Source of the DNA: Lithospermum erythrorhizon
Lineage: Eukaryota > Streptophyta > Magnoliopsida > Boraginales > Boraginaceae
DNA length: 64,000 nucleotides
Assembly: GCA_019722365.1 (NCBI GenBank)
Contig: JADFUC010001010.1
Span: 124,001 to 188,000 of the forward strand
Direction: 5' to 3'
Shown: positions 48,540 through 61,089 of the stretch, piece after piece
Numbering within the stretch: the first letter of the stretch is position 1
How the letters are laid out: each line of letters opens with the position of its first letter
Notes under the pieces: model-generated
Told to the model about the DNA's origin: nothing
Databases searched by the model: none
What the model saw: the letters and a program-made list of their open reading frames with translations, nothing else
Translations under genes and position numbers: made by a program

Positions 48540-50340
48540 CCCACGGAACTTTCATGAGCGGGAGGATTGAACTGACTCGCTTACTAAGCTGACACCTCCC
48601 GATAACCCGGCGGACCCTCACGTATTAGGCGCGAGAGGATGCCGAGCTTGTCAGGTATTATGGGACCACACCTCTTTAATAAAGAATTAGCTGCCTCTTA
48701 CCACTTATGAGAATCTAGATGGGTTTGCCACGTATTTCTCGATTCCTCGATGTGTTGGAGACTTCATGGCTTTCAGCGTCAATTGAAATCTTCCCGTATA
48801 GATGTAAAGACTAGTGATCTAGCTTTATCCCGGGGGGGTATCTCTTCTTTACGTATATATGTTGAAGCCTTTTAAATACGGCATCGTATGCCGCCCCAAC
48901 TTTGTAAATAACCTTCTTATAACCGTCAGCCCAGGTGCCCCAGGTGATTAACCCCATGTGGGTGGATGGTTGAGCGTGACTTGACTTTTGAAGGGTGGGC
49001 GTGTAAGGTTCGCGGACCGTGCGTCTTTTGCGCCGCGGCCACTCTTAGGCTGCGGTCCCTTGTCGAATCCCGCACGAAGGGTTGCCGACAGCATGCCTAT
49101 CTCGCTTGAAACACGCCGAAAACAAGCGTTCCTTTCCTAAAAGAAGATCGCATCAGGCGAGAATCGTGATTCGGAGGAGGATCACCGGTGCTCTCGAGGT
49201 CTAGCGCTTTAGAACCAGCGACTCCTTTGGCGGTGGCCGATTCGTCGACTTAGCCCCAAAGGCAGCGCTCGAGATCACGGTGTAGTGCTTACGTGGAGGC
49301 AATCCGTCCCTCTCCCAGTTGAGTTAAAGGTAACCATTTTTTCTGCGGTCGAATCGCGCTCTGGGGTTTCGGCCGAAGAGAGGGCAAGTAATTGTGCTTG
49401 GGTATTCGAGGCTGATGTCCCAGTAGCTTCATGTCGGATTCCTAAATTGGAATGGCAGTGATGCCCCTTGGACATCCATAGAATTTCACTATCACTACGA
49501 AGCTTTATGCTTTCTAAGAGGATGGGCTGTATATCGCCCACTACAGATCCATGCGTTTGCCATGGCCCCGATCAGCGAAACATATTGCCAGCGTTAACTC
49601 TTTTGCAGTACTTTTATCTACGAGTTGTACCTTTATTTGTTTTTTTAACGAGCCTTTTTGGGTTGCAGGCCGTGAATGGTACCCATGTCCTGGCGAGGCG
49701 GTGTGATCATCCCAGCTGGGGTGAGCCCAATGGTTACCCGGATCAAATGTGCGGGAAGGATGCCCGTAAGCGAGGGATGATCGAAGGAATGGGCAAGGCC
49801 CAGGCCAACTCTCGAGGGAGGGCTGGTATCGATCTCCAGAAGAGCGAGCGAGAGGTGGTACATGCGACTAAGGAACTACTGCTTTCGAGAAGGAAGCCGT
49901 CGAGGTTTGTGTCGCGGAGAAGCGAGCTGTGGGCGAAGGGATGAAGCACGAGCACCTTTATCTTGAATTCTTGGCCGAGTCGGGGCGTCGACATGGCGAA
50001 TCGAGCACTTCGCCGAGGCTATCGAGGAAAAAGAATGAAGCTCTGGCGTCGGTGGAGCTGACTCGAGTTCAATTTGCGGCTTCGAGAAGATTAGGGAGTT
50101 CTGACGGCCCAAACTAGCCCGAAGATCCATCTTGAATCGCCGCTATCTGTACTCCGCACCTCGACGCAAAAGTCGATTCAGTTGGTCATCACCCCATTGA
50201 AGAAGCGGATAAGCTTTGAATGGTAAAGCGGTGTCCACTTAGGGACAATAATTCTTGATGAGGAGAGAGAGCTGACGGCGTGGAGGCCTACCACAGTGAT
50301 AGGAACCTGTGCCAGGCACTTGAACACTTGTTTGCGACTG
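48540..50340 (+). pseudogene. antisense extra ORF region of the retrotransposon, decayed
   Basis: Between the integrase end (about 50930, minus) and the 3' LTR, the plus strand has codon-like, GC-rich sequence in several frames. The longest stretch (49468-49944) includes ARKRGMIEGMGKAQANSRGR and DLQKSEREVVHATKELLLSR, followed in the next frame by HLYLEFLAESGRRHGESSTS. The Glu/Lys/Arg-rich, heptad-like style fits the coiled-coil extra proteins that some Tat-lineage elements (Grande, for example) carry antisense to gag-pol. The frame is broken many times, so no product is expected now. The function of these extra ORFs is unknown. Confidence 0.5.
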
Positions 50341-50879
50341 ATGTAATTTAACTGTAACTTTATTTTCTAGACAACTTTCAATCGTTTTTACTTGTATGAA
50401 TTTATATCGTTATTAAATGTCCCTTGCCCCCTTGTGATAGTTGTCTTTATGTTAAAGGGAACTATCCCCTTCACAGTGCGGAGGAGTTTTTCCTTGAGAA
50501 CTATTACGCTTCTCGAAGAGGGTTTGTTTTAGTTCGCGAAGCGAATCCTTTAAATGTATTAGATAGATCGCGGTGTCATTAGATCCGACGAGCGTCGACT
50601 GGCGGGAGAGCGTGTTTGAAGGTATCGGCTTGGCGGATGTTACCTTAATGTCTGAGTGAATGATCGAGTTCGTCCACGTTTCCATGCTTTTTATGCATGA
50701 ATTGTAATTATAAGGTGGTGGTTTGAACCGAGCCACGAGAAATAGATGGTGGATATAATCGATCCATGATAATTCATTTAAGAACCCGAATCACAATTAT
50801 TTCAGAGGTGGTGGATGGTAAGATTGACTACGTTAAATCCCCCAGACATAATATTTTACCCAAAGGTAGAATCGTGCCA

Positions 50880-52300
50880 CAATTGAGGATTGGATCACAA
50901 TTCATTTTCATTTCGTATGTTCTGGTGCGATTATTCTACTAACATGATAAGGACCTTCCAACTTAGGACTTAATTTGTGTTTGTCTTTAGGGTGAGTAAT
51001 TGAGAGCGACGCCCAACTTACCAGATCCTGCTATTCTTGTTTTGTATGAGCAGCTGAGATGTTTTGTATTCTTCGTTTGTATGAGCTTGGTCCCTTATGA
51101 CTCATCTAAGAAGTTAAGTTGCTCCATAAATATTTGTTCATTTTTCCTCTTCGTTGAACCCCGGTTGATGGGTGGAAATGACACAACTTATGCGAGAATG
51201 CTGGCTTCCGAGCATCGCTAGATTGAAGGTGTTTCCCACAGTGAGCGTGTGAGTCGTCCTAAGTATGCCCCTTTCTTTGGCTTCGCTACGAGATAAATAT
51301 TTTTCTTGATCCACTTTTTGAAAGTATGCGATTCATCACCTCATTTTACCCGTTCATTAGGGATATTAATAGGCGAGTGAAATCGGTGTTACATGTTATA
51401 TTTTCCTGAGGAAATGCAGGCCCATTTCTTGGCTCAAGCTGTCTTCCGTCGTCGAGAAATAAGAATTAAGAACTCAGCGGTGATCGCGTGTTTCCATAGG
51501 AATCTTCTGATCTTGTCATTTGCCCAGTCTTAACCCAAGGAGTGCAGAAACACACGTTCTTGAAGTAGTCGCGGCTTGGCGTACTCAGACTTCCCTTTAG
51601 CCTTGGGTAATTTTCCCAGCTAGGTCGATTCCCACATGGTAAATGGTGCGGAGTTCAAATTGGGGTCATAGGGTTGTGAGCGGTGTTGCACCGATCCGTT
51701 TTTGTCATCGTCGGCTTAACACATCTTGTGGCGTCTTTGACTAAGTGGGCGATAATAACCAATCGTGTAATTTTGACATGAGGACCTCGCCTTACGATGT
51801 GCCGGCCCGAGTACTTTGGGGATATCTTCCTCGAGACCGCAATGACGGCGGCCCGTCCATGATTTCTTATAGAGCTGCTTGCATTAATACATGTAAAACC
51901 TAAAGCTGCGATTTTTGATTTTCGAGCGATTAAGCTTTAGAGGAGTTGTCGATTAACCCAGTATCTATCTCGCGATAGAGGTTCTCCGGTCTTCGAGGTT
52001 CTCTGTCACAGGCGGAGACTTAGACATTAGCTTCATAGGCCGGTTTGTGCGTATCTTGTCACATTACCCTTTTGTGATTAATCGCGTAATAGGCGGTCGC
52101 GAGTCTTGAAAGATGATCGACTTTTTCGTTTATGGACCGGGGATATGTTCAAAGACAACTGCTCAAATTTCTTGTGATTGCCTTTGCTCGCCCATGATAT
52201 TTCCCCAGTAGCTCTTCTTTACCACTACGTGTTCCTTTGAGCGATACATGACGATTTGGAATCACGCTTTTTACCCGTATGTTCAATTCCCAAAGCTTGC
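50880..52300 (-). pseudogene. integrase segment, decayed
   Basis: The minus strand near 50940-50990 reads HKLSPKLEGPYHVSRI, the C-terminal GPY/F motif of chromovirus-like and Tat integrases. About 51590-51720 carries a damaged core start (PFTMWEST.LAGKI), where the family has a W-G-x-D catalytic block. Further stops and frame changes are spread over the rest. Confidence 0.7.
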
Positions 52301-52529
52301 CCGATATAGACTGATCCTGAGCGATGCCTCGTACTGCGCTTTCAATGTTGGTGGTCTTTGAAGGTGAACGCGATTACATATTCCGTGTTTACCCCGTCGG
52401 GTCTCGTATCGGAGGAATTCAGTACCGGTCCTTAGCACATTTAAACAATTCCTGGCGTTATCCACTTGGGGTTACCGATCACAGTTCCCGAGGTGCTTGG
52501 TCATTGCCGTCGAGGTATTTGGGTTGTAA

Positions 52530-52900
52530 GTTCTTTTCATGAAATCGGCTAGAGTATGGACCTTGATGCTTCAGTTAGGTAGGACGTAAGATATGTCGAA
52601 CTCATTTTAGCTCCCCATAGCCAAGTTGTCGATCTTTTCGACAATTGCGGATTTGTGAGGACTCTCTTCATGGGTTGATCCGTTATTACTTGGATGAGAT
52701 GTGACTCAAAGTATATTTTAGCTTCGCGGCTGGTGCTACAGCGAATGCAAATTTGTCTATATTGGATCACTCTTACTGCGCGTGCAGACTTCGACTTACA
52801 TAGTAAATTGGCCTTTGTTGTCACGTCCTCGCGAATCGACAGCTCTTACAGTACCCATACGGCCAGCGTGAATACAATTGCCTCCCCGGCTTAGGTTGTG
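52530..52900 (-). pseudogene. RNase H and RT-RNase H linker segment
   Basis: The minus-strand frame at 52549-52824 contains YFESHLIQVITDQPMKRVL and TNPQLSKRSTTWLW, closely matching the Ty3/gypsy RNase H region that follows RT in Tat elements. The preceding block (about 52800-52900) is frame-shifted. Confidence 0.8.
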
Positions 52901-53149
52901 ACAACAACTTAGGTGAACCAGGATATTCCTTTAATTCCTCAGGCCTTGTTCGTTAAATACGTCAATAAAAATTTAGTATTTGAAGGGGCTCGCTAAGGTT
53001 TTGAAGAAGGGTAGATTAAACTTTAGAGTGAGCGTCCGTGAGCTTTTGGATATCACATACTGTTGGGCGTTGCATCTATCGAGGATAGCCTTTATTTTAT
53101 CGGGATTTGGTTCGATTCATTCGCGATCACGTATCGAGAATTTTCTAGA

Positions 53150-54300
53150 AGTCACCCCCGAATGAACATTTGTAGGTTGATCTGAGCTACTCCTCTCGGT
53201 TGGTTAAATGTTTCTTTCGAATTCTTTAGATAGTGCTCGGGTTTTGCTTTCTGACATATCGTCCAGCATATATCTAAATATTTCGGCCCGATTTGGTGGC
53301 GAATATGGAGTTCACCCGTTAAGTTGATAGTAGCTCACAGATTCTTTAGACCAAATGACATCACTTTCCCAGTATAGCCCGTACTCCGTTATAAGCGGTT
53401 TTTCTTAAATGCTTGAGTTGTTTTGATTTGGTGATATCCAGGTGAGACATCATAAAAGTCAAAGATTTCGTGACCATTGCCTCTGAAAATCGACTAGTGC
53501 AAATCCCGGACACGGTAAAGGGTAGAAATCTTTTAGACATGCTTTATTGAGGCTTATCAAATGCAATGCGCATCATAAAATGTCTGAATTTGGCTTTTCT
53601 GACGCGCATTCGCGATCCGTTATGGGAATTGGAGTTCGCGGATAGCCCACTTTTAACAAAAGTTCAATCTCCGTTCGACATCTTGATTTTTTTCATCGTT
53701 GAGCGTTCGTTTCTTTTGCTTGAGGTTTTGTACATAGAGTCCACATGCGGTTAGTGCGATGCGGCCGATGTAATACATCCCATCATATCTTGAACCCCAG
53801 TAAAGATATGCTTTATCTTATGGGTTTCTCAACAATGTTCTCGGTTGAAATATTTTTTCGGTTCATCATCACGAATGGAATCTGACAATTTCTCATGGGG
53901 TGCCGGTTTCTTTATTACTTTCCATTTCGGCGGGTGAATTGTCCATCTCTTCTTGAACACCGACAGCATGACATCCCAGCGTCTGGATGATTTTCTACGA
54001 CCGTGTTCTTTGACTTTCCGGGCTCTTGTCGATGGTGAGACAGTGCGATACTTAACATCTTAAGCGCTCTTTACGGATTTGCGTAATTTTCGCCTTCACC
54101 CCCGTTAAGCTTACGTCTTGAGGTGGACATGGGGCCATGCTGATAGCCACTTAATCTGCGGTCGAAATGGGTGTCCAATCGATCACTTTATACGAAGTCT
54201 TGAATGCTCTACAACCTTGAATTGGGCCACGATTGTAGTTTCTTGTTTTCGTCTGATAAAGCCCAGCGTTGCCGTCCGCCGGATACACCAAATGTCCGTG
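53150..54300 (-). pseudogene. reverse transcriptase segment, decayed
   Basis: Around 53290-53480 (minus) the RT palm blocks are readable: FDFYDVSPGYHQI (first catalytic Asp region), then GKVMSFGLKN (the conserved MPFGLKNA motif). The YVDDM box region near 53250-53280 keeps DDM only in a shifted frame. Upstream blocks to 54.3 kb are too eroded to place. Confidence 0.75.
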
Positions 54301-54549
54301 AACCACAGCAAAAGGCGTGTTCACAGGTTTGTAACATGTTCTTGGTAACCCCGATTTATCATATGTTGATAAATATAAATATCGCGGAGCTCCGCGTATC
54401 TACTAACATTAAGCTCCCATTTGTGTAATTTCTTTATCGGCAAACTCTTTATTTGGTCGTCATGAGGCCTCTGTGACCGGCATCGAAAGGAGATGGTTTG
54501 TGTAGACATTGGTGAGGCGATGAGAATAGACTTGTCTTAACTGCGTAAT

Positions 54550-56200
54550 TTTTTAGATTCCTCAGGTGCTCGCCTAGCATGACTTGTGTCAATCACGAGT
54601 AGCGAGTCGCGCCTCTGTCTATTTTCTCGCCCATTGGACTCCATAAAGCGCGCGCCTGCTTGTAGTTTCTAATTTTCCACTTGGTGGACTCTGCGGATCT
54701 GCGGCGCTTCCCGCTGTGTCTAGATTCTTTTAAGTGCCCTGGCAGCTCGGCTTCTATTTGACCTTGACATTCGACACTCACGTAAATTATTAGTGGCCAT
54801 GCTCCCTATGATATTAGCGATATCTTGATTTGCTTTCTGTTTGCCTCAGCTACTTTAATGCAGAAGTCTTGGTAATGGTGTTGTTCGCCTATGCAGGAAT
54901 AAATCGCAGATATAGCGACCGCAATAGGATTTGGCCTACCATAGGTTGTTGTGAGATGAATTGAGTAATGTGAACTAACTCTCTTTGTGGTGAAGAGTGG
55001 GGCCTTTTAGAATGCATCACCACATCCAGTAACTTTATCCCGTATAGGTTTTAACACGATTAATTTATGATTTGTCCTTCTCTTGCTTCTCTACCATGAG
55101 TCGCTGATGGACCCTCTCTTTCCTTTGTAGGTTTCTAAGTTAACTATGTTTATTGACCACCTTGAGTCGATTCATCCTTCGTCGAAGGTGTGTCTAACAC
55201 GATGCGCCTTCGGCTTTCCTTAATTTAGGCCTCGGTAAAGTCATATAAGCGTTTGTGCTCAATGCTTGGGATGTTTCTGATAGTTTGTACCGTTCATGAA
55301 AGTCTCTGGCGACTCTTTGCGGTGCTGTTGCCGTCCATCAGCCCGTTCATCTTTGCTTGTTGTAATGGATTAATGGCATGTTGTGATAGAAAGCATCACA
55401 ATAGGTATTGGGCATGCAAGTCAATCGTGTTGGTGGCAATTCCATGTACCCGATTTAATGTTGCTCAGTGGGAGGCAGTTAGGGAAGGCTTTTAAATATA
55501 TGTACATCGTTAAGTGGTAATTGTCATCGGGAAAAGAAACTAACTTGAATGTTTTGTGGATCTCGATGCCATGTATTGTGTGAGCGGGGTAATATGAATC
55601 AAGCGGTATAGGAACGTTAATTCGCTCGGTAAATGGCATGTTGCATGAGAGTGACGGCCGATTCTTTCTTCCTAATGAGGAGGCAGTAGTTTGTTTAAAC
55701 TCGCCAAAGGAATTCCCTTTTTAATTTGCTAATAGTTCTTGCGATGGCGACATTATGAGTACGCTAGTGGGATCGTTTGATGGACCGCGAGGTATATCTT
55801 TGTTGACGCGAGCGCTTCTTATACTCGGAGTAACATGGATTACGTATAGGGGGCTATACGTTGGTGTGTGCGGAGGATCGTTCGCGGGGAAATAGCTCTC
55901 TTTCACTATGTGCCATTTCCTTGAGCTGGCTTTCCTCGTCGAGCTTTGGCTTGTTCTCGTGACCTATCCGCTTTCTAGAATAGCACGACACAGCCATTTG
56001 TATTTAACGTTCTCGAGGCCAAGCGAACCTGTACATGCTTTTTCACGAATGTCTTAGCATGCCGAGAATTGTTAGAATAGGGGCTCACTTGGGGAATGCC
56101 TGTTTTCGAGATAGATCGGGAATGTCCATAGGCGTTTGGTCTTTCGGCCGATTTAGTCGTTGAATACGTTGTATTATGAACTTGATTATCGTTCCCCATG
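54550..56200 (-). pseudogene. gag/protease region, unreadable
   Basis: By position this should hold gag and protease. Only a basic Ser/Arg-rich fragment (ESRHSGKRRRSAESTKWK, about 54650-54720) resembles a gag tail. No zinc knuckle or D-S/T-G motif was seen. Confidence 0.45.
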
Positions 56201-56252
56201 AGGCAGGCGGCATTTGATTCGCCATTTCCGAATCGAGTCAGTACGAGTAGTT

Positions 56253-56763
56253 TGTCTTACAGTTGCAGCGATTGACTGCGGACTCGTTCTTCTTGTAGTT
56301 TTGGCGAGTGGAAATCGTTCTCCTTGGTATATGATTTCTTTGGGAGATACATGTTTGGGAATCTCAGAATTCGGTTATCTTTGTCTTGTCAGTGATTGAT
56401 CTCAGCAGTGCTTATTCTTATAAAAAGTGAGTCAGGGGCCAGGCCATCGAGGAAGCAATTTCAAACGATTAAGTCGATCGGACACCTGTATGTAAAATAA
56501 AGAAATAAGTCTTAAGGGCAATTTATCATTACCTCGAATGTTGCTATAGTATCGGTATTTATAGAGGTAGTGCGGAATAAATCTTTGAACACAAGTTGGA
56601 TTTGGATTTATTAACGCGCGTGTCCAGTGTACTTTCCGTGGATGGTGAAATTGTCTGGGTTGATACTGATAGGTCGAGTACCCTTTGTAGTCTGATCGGT
56701 TAGCTTAATGAGTATATGTACATGTTATGCCTATATCATTGATGACAATTCATATCGAGCCAC
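56253..56763 (-). repeat. 5' LTR (right copy)
   Basis: This is the partner of 47173-47641, with many substitutions and indels. On the minus strand it begins near TGTGGCTCG and ends at a CA beside 56253. Confidence 0.8.
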
Positions 56764-59090
56764 AGTAACTTCCAATATAAGCAGACGAGGGACCAAAAAT
56801 GTAAGGTGGTGGTTATTTTTTGGCTATGCCTATATGTAAACAAATTGCCGTACCTTATGGGTAACTCAGTAAGAAATACGGAGTAGCTTAGTTTTATAGC
56901 TTTTCACTGTTATTGAAGTGAGTAGTCCACTTTCAGTGTTTTGGATTTCATGTTTGGATTCTGGAAATAAAGTGAAAAATTTAAGAGTACTTTCTTGTAG
57001 CTTGGTAATTGGAAGGTTGTGTCATGTGTGTATTTCATTTTCCAATTATTGATCATAAATGTAACCTCACGTGGTAAAAAAAGGTGCCCAATAATTATCT
57101 GTTCAGGGTGTGACTTTTGAGTTTTCATGATTACGTGACATTATACGTTGATATGCTCAACGAATGGTGCCCCCGCACGGCTAGTTCATTATCAATGTGA
57201 GGAGTTTATCCGAGATGTGCCTCAGACGGGTCCGTAACCACCCCATACACAATGTCCAGTATAGTCAGGTAACCCCGATTAAGTGACATTATGTATAGTA
57301 AGTGATGTGTTAACAACTTGTGTTCAGAATAACCATGAAAAATGAAAGATGGACTATTGGTTTTTTCATGTGTGATGTGTCATACATCATTTGTGAACAT
57401 TGAATATTTGGGCGGGTAATAGGACATCCGGTTTCTCGATGCTCAAGTAACCTAGCCCATAACCCATTAATTGATCCGAACCGATTATATTTTCGAGTTA
57501 GACTCGTCCAACCAAACAACCCGAAATCCAGGTACGATATATTTTGATAAGTTATTGCATTGGCATACTATCAGGTCAGGTTCATATTAGAGCCGATGAT
57601 ATGATACTTTGATCAGACTCGTTGTCGTATACGAAATTTCTTACGTCAAGCCAATGACCCATTTTCATATATAAACCTTCAAATTGCCAGAGATCGTCGG
57701 TATGTAGTCTTTTTGAGTCTTGGTCAGGCACTTATTAGCATAAGATGAAATTCCAAAGCTTTGGCGGAGTTTGCTTAGTTGGTTGTAGTTGATACATTTA
57801 TTTTAGTATAAATGCATCATCGGCTTGCGATTTGATCGCTACTTTAAAGTTTCAAAAGTGATTGAGTTACTTACAATTCCGAGTTTCAAAAGGGAATATG
57901 TTAGCTAGGACTCATATTGTATTTAGTTTACAGATATTTCAGTCGTCTAAAGTTGCCGTTTATGGGCCTCCCGCAACATTAGATTCCTCGTTGGTGTGTT
58001 ATTGTTTGCAGGCGTCATCGTAAGCTGCCTCTTTGCTGTTGATGATTCTGCAAAGAACCAGAATTAAGCTTAAATACTATAAGATTTGGTATTTTGGATA
58101 TAAATTTTAAGTCATGTAACATTGAGTATATACTAGGCTTAGATTCTTAATTTCGTTCAAGCGGCGCTTTAACGGAGAGAGTGCGTTATTTGTAACTTGC
58201 CCTTACTTATCGGTTAAGTTTAAATCATAATCTGCCACTTCCGGGAGAGAGGTGGTCTCACGGATTCCAGCCTTTTTTCCAGATCCTCGGCGCAACAACA
58301 TAAGAAATATTTTGTTTTCGAAATCAGTTCTTACAGAATTAAGGTCATAAGGCTGTCCCTGTACAAGAATATTGGAATTTAAAAGTTTGTATGCCTATGT
58401 TTATTCAAATATAATGCTTTTTCTATCAATGATAAGGAGTTGAAACTAATATGTAACTATATAGACCATTTTCTTGACTCCAGCTATCTGTTCTATTGTT
58501 ATGCACGTGTCGTTCAGCTACACTGCAATTCTGACTACATCGAACTTCGGTATCATACGTGACAGCATAATCACAAAGTAGCTTTATATATACGACATTT
58601 TGTCATTAAACATGTTTAAATATGAATGTGTTAGGATTTAAGACCCCTAAATCACTTAGGAGTTGGCAATCAATAAAAATGTGAGAAATTTAAGTGCGGA
58701 ATACTTGAGACACAAAAAATTTTATACGAGGTTCCCCACTTGATGTGAAAGGTGCGTCACCCATTCTTCTTTGCGAGAATCCTTAATAAACCCGGAGAGA
58801 TGGATTCTGAGACTGCAGCTAGTATAATCTATGTTGAGTATTTTCTTATGCAGAAATCTCGACCCACAAGCTATCAGAAGCTAAGATAAAGCTGCAAGTT
58901 AGCGAGAACAAAACTATGTTCTTGATAATATTCAAAAGGCGCAATATTATTCTATGATGATTATGTTATATTCTAGTATTTGTGTGATAAATAAAACTCA
59001 TAGAAACATCCTACATTTATAGGCAAACAAAACCTACATGGCTAAGAGATATATCTAGTTAATTTCCCGAGTGTCACCCGATAATTAGAA
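56764..59090. other. non-coding, with a probable TE scrap at 58630-58830
   Basis: Short unrelated frames only. 58640-58810 ('gtgcggaatacttgagacac', 'tttatacgaggttccccact' and 'gaatccttaataaac') reads like the internal part of a degraded retroelement seen in many plants, but I cannot assign a family. 'aagaaatacggagtag' at 56871 is a MITE-type scar. Confidence 0.35.
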
Positions 59091-59098
59091 GTAGCCTC

Positions 59099-60760
59099 TC
59101 AATTAAGAATTAGCGATTCAGCGTAATGTAATGTATGTTTATATTTTAAGTATAGGTACCTTATGCAGGAGACAACTTTCTTTTCACAAAAGTGACAATC
59201 ATAAAGTGACACGGGATCGACATACATTTTTGTGAAGCCGGTTATTACATCGATGTAGTATAACCTTTGATGCGCCGTAAAAGGCTGCGGGGAGTCCTCT
59301 AATCCAATAATCACCACCCTATAAACCAAATTTTATTTATTATAAATGCATTTTAAATGTTAGTCGAAGGGTATAGTTGGTGATATATGTGTGTGATAGG
59401 ATGTTAATGTTACCTCCGAAGGATATAGTTGTTGATATATGTATGTGATAGGATGTTAATGTTACCTCCGTTTCATTCTGAAGGTCCGCCACCGTATTGG
59501 CTTTCATGGATCCGTCATATATCAGGTCACGATAGTTTGATATTGGTCATCCGTCGTGGGAGTACATCATCTCTGACAGTATCAAACCTATTTGCAAATA
59601 CAATTAAAGTTATGTTAAGTGTTATTCACTTATGTGCCAGCAAAGTTATGCATAATACAATAGCAATACCATGACTTCATATTCGTTGCAGCTTTAACTG
59701 GAGGATTGAGAGCAAATGATGAACCGTTTTTTGAGCGAAGTGAAATGACTACATAAAAGAAATAAGGAAAAAAATATGGAGTCCAATTATTTATCAAGTT
59801 TAAAGTAATATAGAGTGTTTATAAAATATATAAATAAAACCTCCATATCTAGTAATCTTTAGCCTTCTGGCCAAGAAAACCCAATTGTTGTTTGCTGCTT
59901 GTACAAGAAGAGGACCTATGGTAGAGGTTATTTCGCCCCATACACTTATTTTAACTGATTTTAGACGGCATGTTTTCATGTGATTAATATATTATATATA
60001 TGGGTACATAAGAGATTTGTAAGTAAAACATAAGATGTTATCATGGTATAAATAATACTTACTCGGCGTCTACAACTGTGAAATTCTGGACTGTAGTCAA
60101 CTTGGATTCAACAGTTAAAGTCTGGCATGGTTCAGCCTTTATGATAATGCCCATGATGTCTGAAAATACAAGTGCTATAGCTATTAGTTCTTTGTAATAT
60201 GAAAGGATGACATAATTTGGATCAGCAGTAACATATATGAACATGTAAGTTTCATTCCTAACAGACCTACTGACTGCCCCTTATTTTTTAAGACATAGGC
60301 AATGTAGATTATAGGTGTGAGACCTTCGAGGATGTGAGATAAATTTGGCTTTTCTTGAAGCATTGGATGTATTAAAGTATGATGCTGGAGAATCCATTGA
60401 TTTGGGTTGTTCAGGATTCAATATTGTTCTTGCACGAATCTCACTTGAGCAATAATAATCTCATAGACCTTGAATAATTATAGAACTGGAGTGTACACAT
60501 TGATGAGATCACCAAATATGGATGCTCCTGTTTGGTTTCCCTAAAGAATAAAGATTCAGTTTTTATAGCTATAACATGTAGTTGAGGAGGTTAAAAGTTA
60601 ATTTGAAGCAATGTGATACCTCGGCATAAGTGAAAACGTAACATTTTAGCCTTAAATCAGAACCAGATGAGCATGTCATAACTGTAATTTCTTCAATTAT
60701 TGTTATTTTAGCAGTCCATCTTCATGTGTCTGTTCGAATCTGATGGATGAGCATAAGAGA
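59099..60760 (-). pseudogene. RPA70-like single-strand DNA-binding segments of a Helitron, decayed
   Basis: Plant Helitrons often carry RPA-like OB-fold proteins beside the Rep-helicase. Here the minus strand has GNQTGASIFGDLINVYTPVL at about 60485-60545 (an OB-fold start) and FSDIMGIIIKAEPCQTLTVE with QNFTVVDAE at 60059-60150, matching the second OB fold. 59099-59329 has VVIIGLEDSPQPFTAHQRLY and may be a third. The pieces are separated by stops or introns. Their order downstream of the helicase on the same strand supports one element. Confidence 0.6.
59365..59468. repeat. 52-base tandem duplication
   Basis: 'cgaagg(g/a)tatagttg(g/t)tg', then 'atatatgt(g/a)tgtgatagg', then 'atgttaatgttacctc' occurs twice head to tail, at 59365-59416 and 59417-59468, with three differences. 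Confidence 0.9.
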
Positions 60761-61085
60761 CCCTTCCATTGTATGATGATCCTGCATTGAGTAAATATTA
60801 ATGAACTAATGTGTAAGTATATATATTAATCAACATGCCCAAATGTATTGAATTCCTAACCTTATATCATATCTCGACCAATATTTGATGGAGGCAGTAT
60901 TCATGAAGACATCAAAGTAAATTGAAACAAAAAAACCCAATTAAAACCATTTTATCGAGGCAGCATATAACTCCTAGAATGCAATCTTGCAACAAAAACT
61001 TATTTCAGCAAACAATAAATTGCAAGTAATGTAGCACCAAAAGATTGTGTCACCAAAAAATCAAAAAAGGGAACTGAAGTTATGT
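60761..61085. other. spacer within the Helitron
   Basis: AT-rich sequence between the helicase stop and the RPA-like segment. No frame of interest. Confidence 0.4.
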
Positions 61086-61089
61086 GATG

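Larger units (their letters stand above)
47173..56763 (-). mobile_element. old Ty3/gypsy (Tat-lineage type) LTR retrotransposon
   Basis: Two related direct repeats (47173-47641 and 56253-56763) flank about 8.6 kb of GC-richer DNA. A polypurine tract beside the left repeat and the order gag, RT, RNase H, integrase all read on the minus strand, so the right repeat is the 5' LTR. Every domain is broken by frameshifts and the LTRs differ clearly, so the element is old and dead. RT and RNase H wording (KVMSFGLKN, QVITDQPMKRVLTNPQLS) and integrase wording resemble the Tat/Ogre/Retand branch. No convincing target-site duplication or primer binding site could be fixed by eye. Confidence 0.85.

Noticed and set aside
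48540..50340. Bacterial or organellar insertion, suggested by the higher GC content
   Set aside because: It lies between integrase and an LTR of the same element, and no bacterial, plastid or mitochondrial gene is readable.
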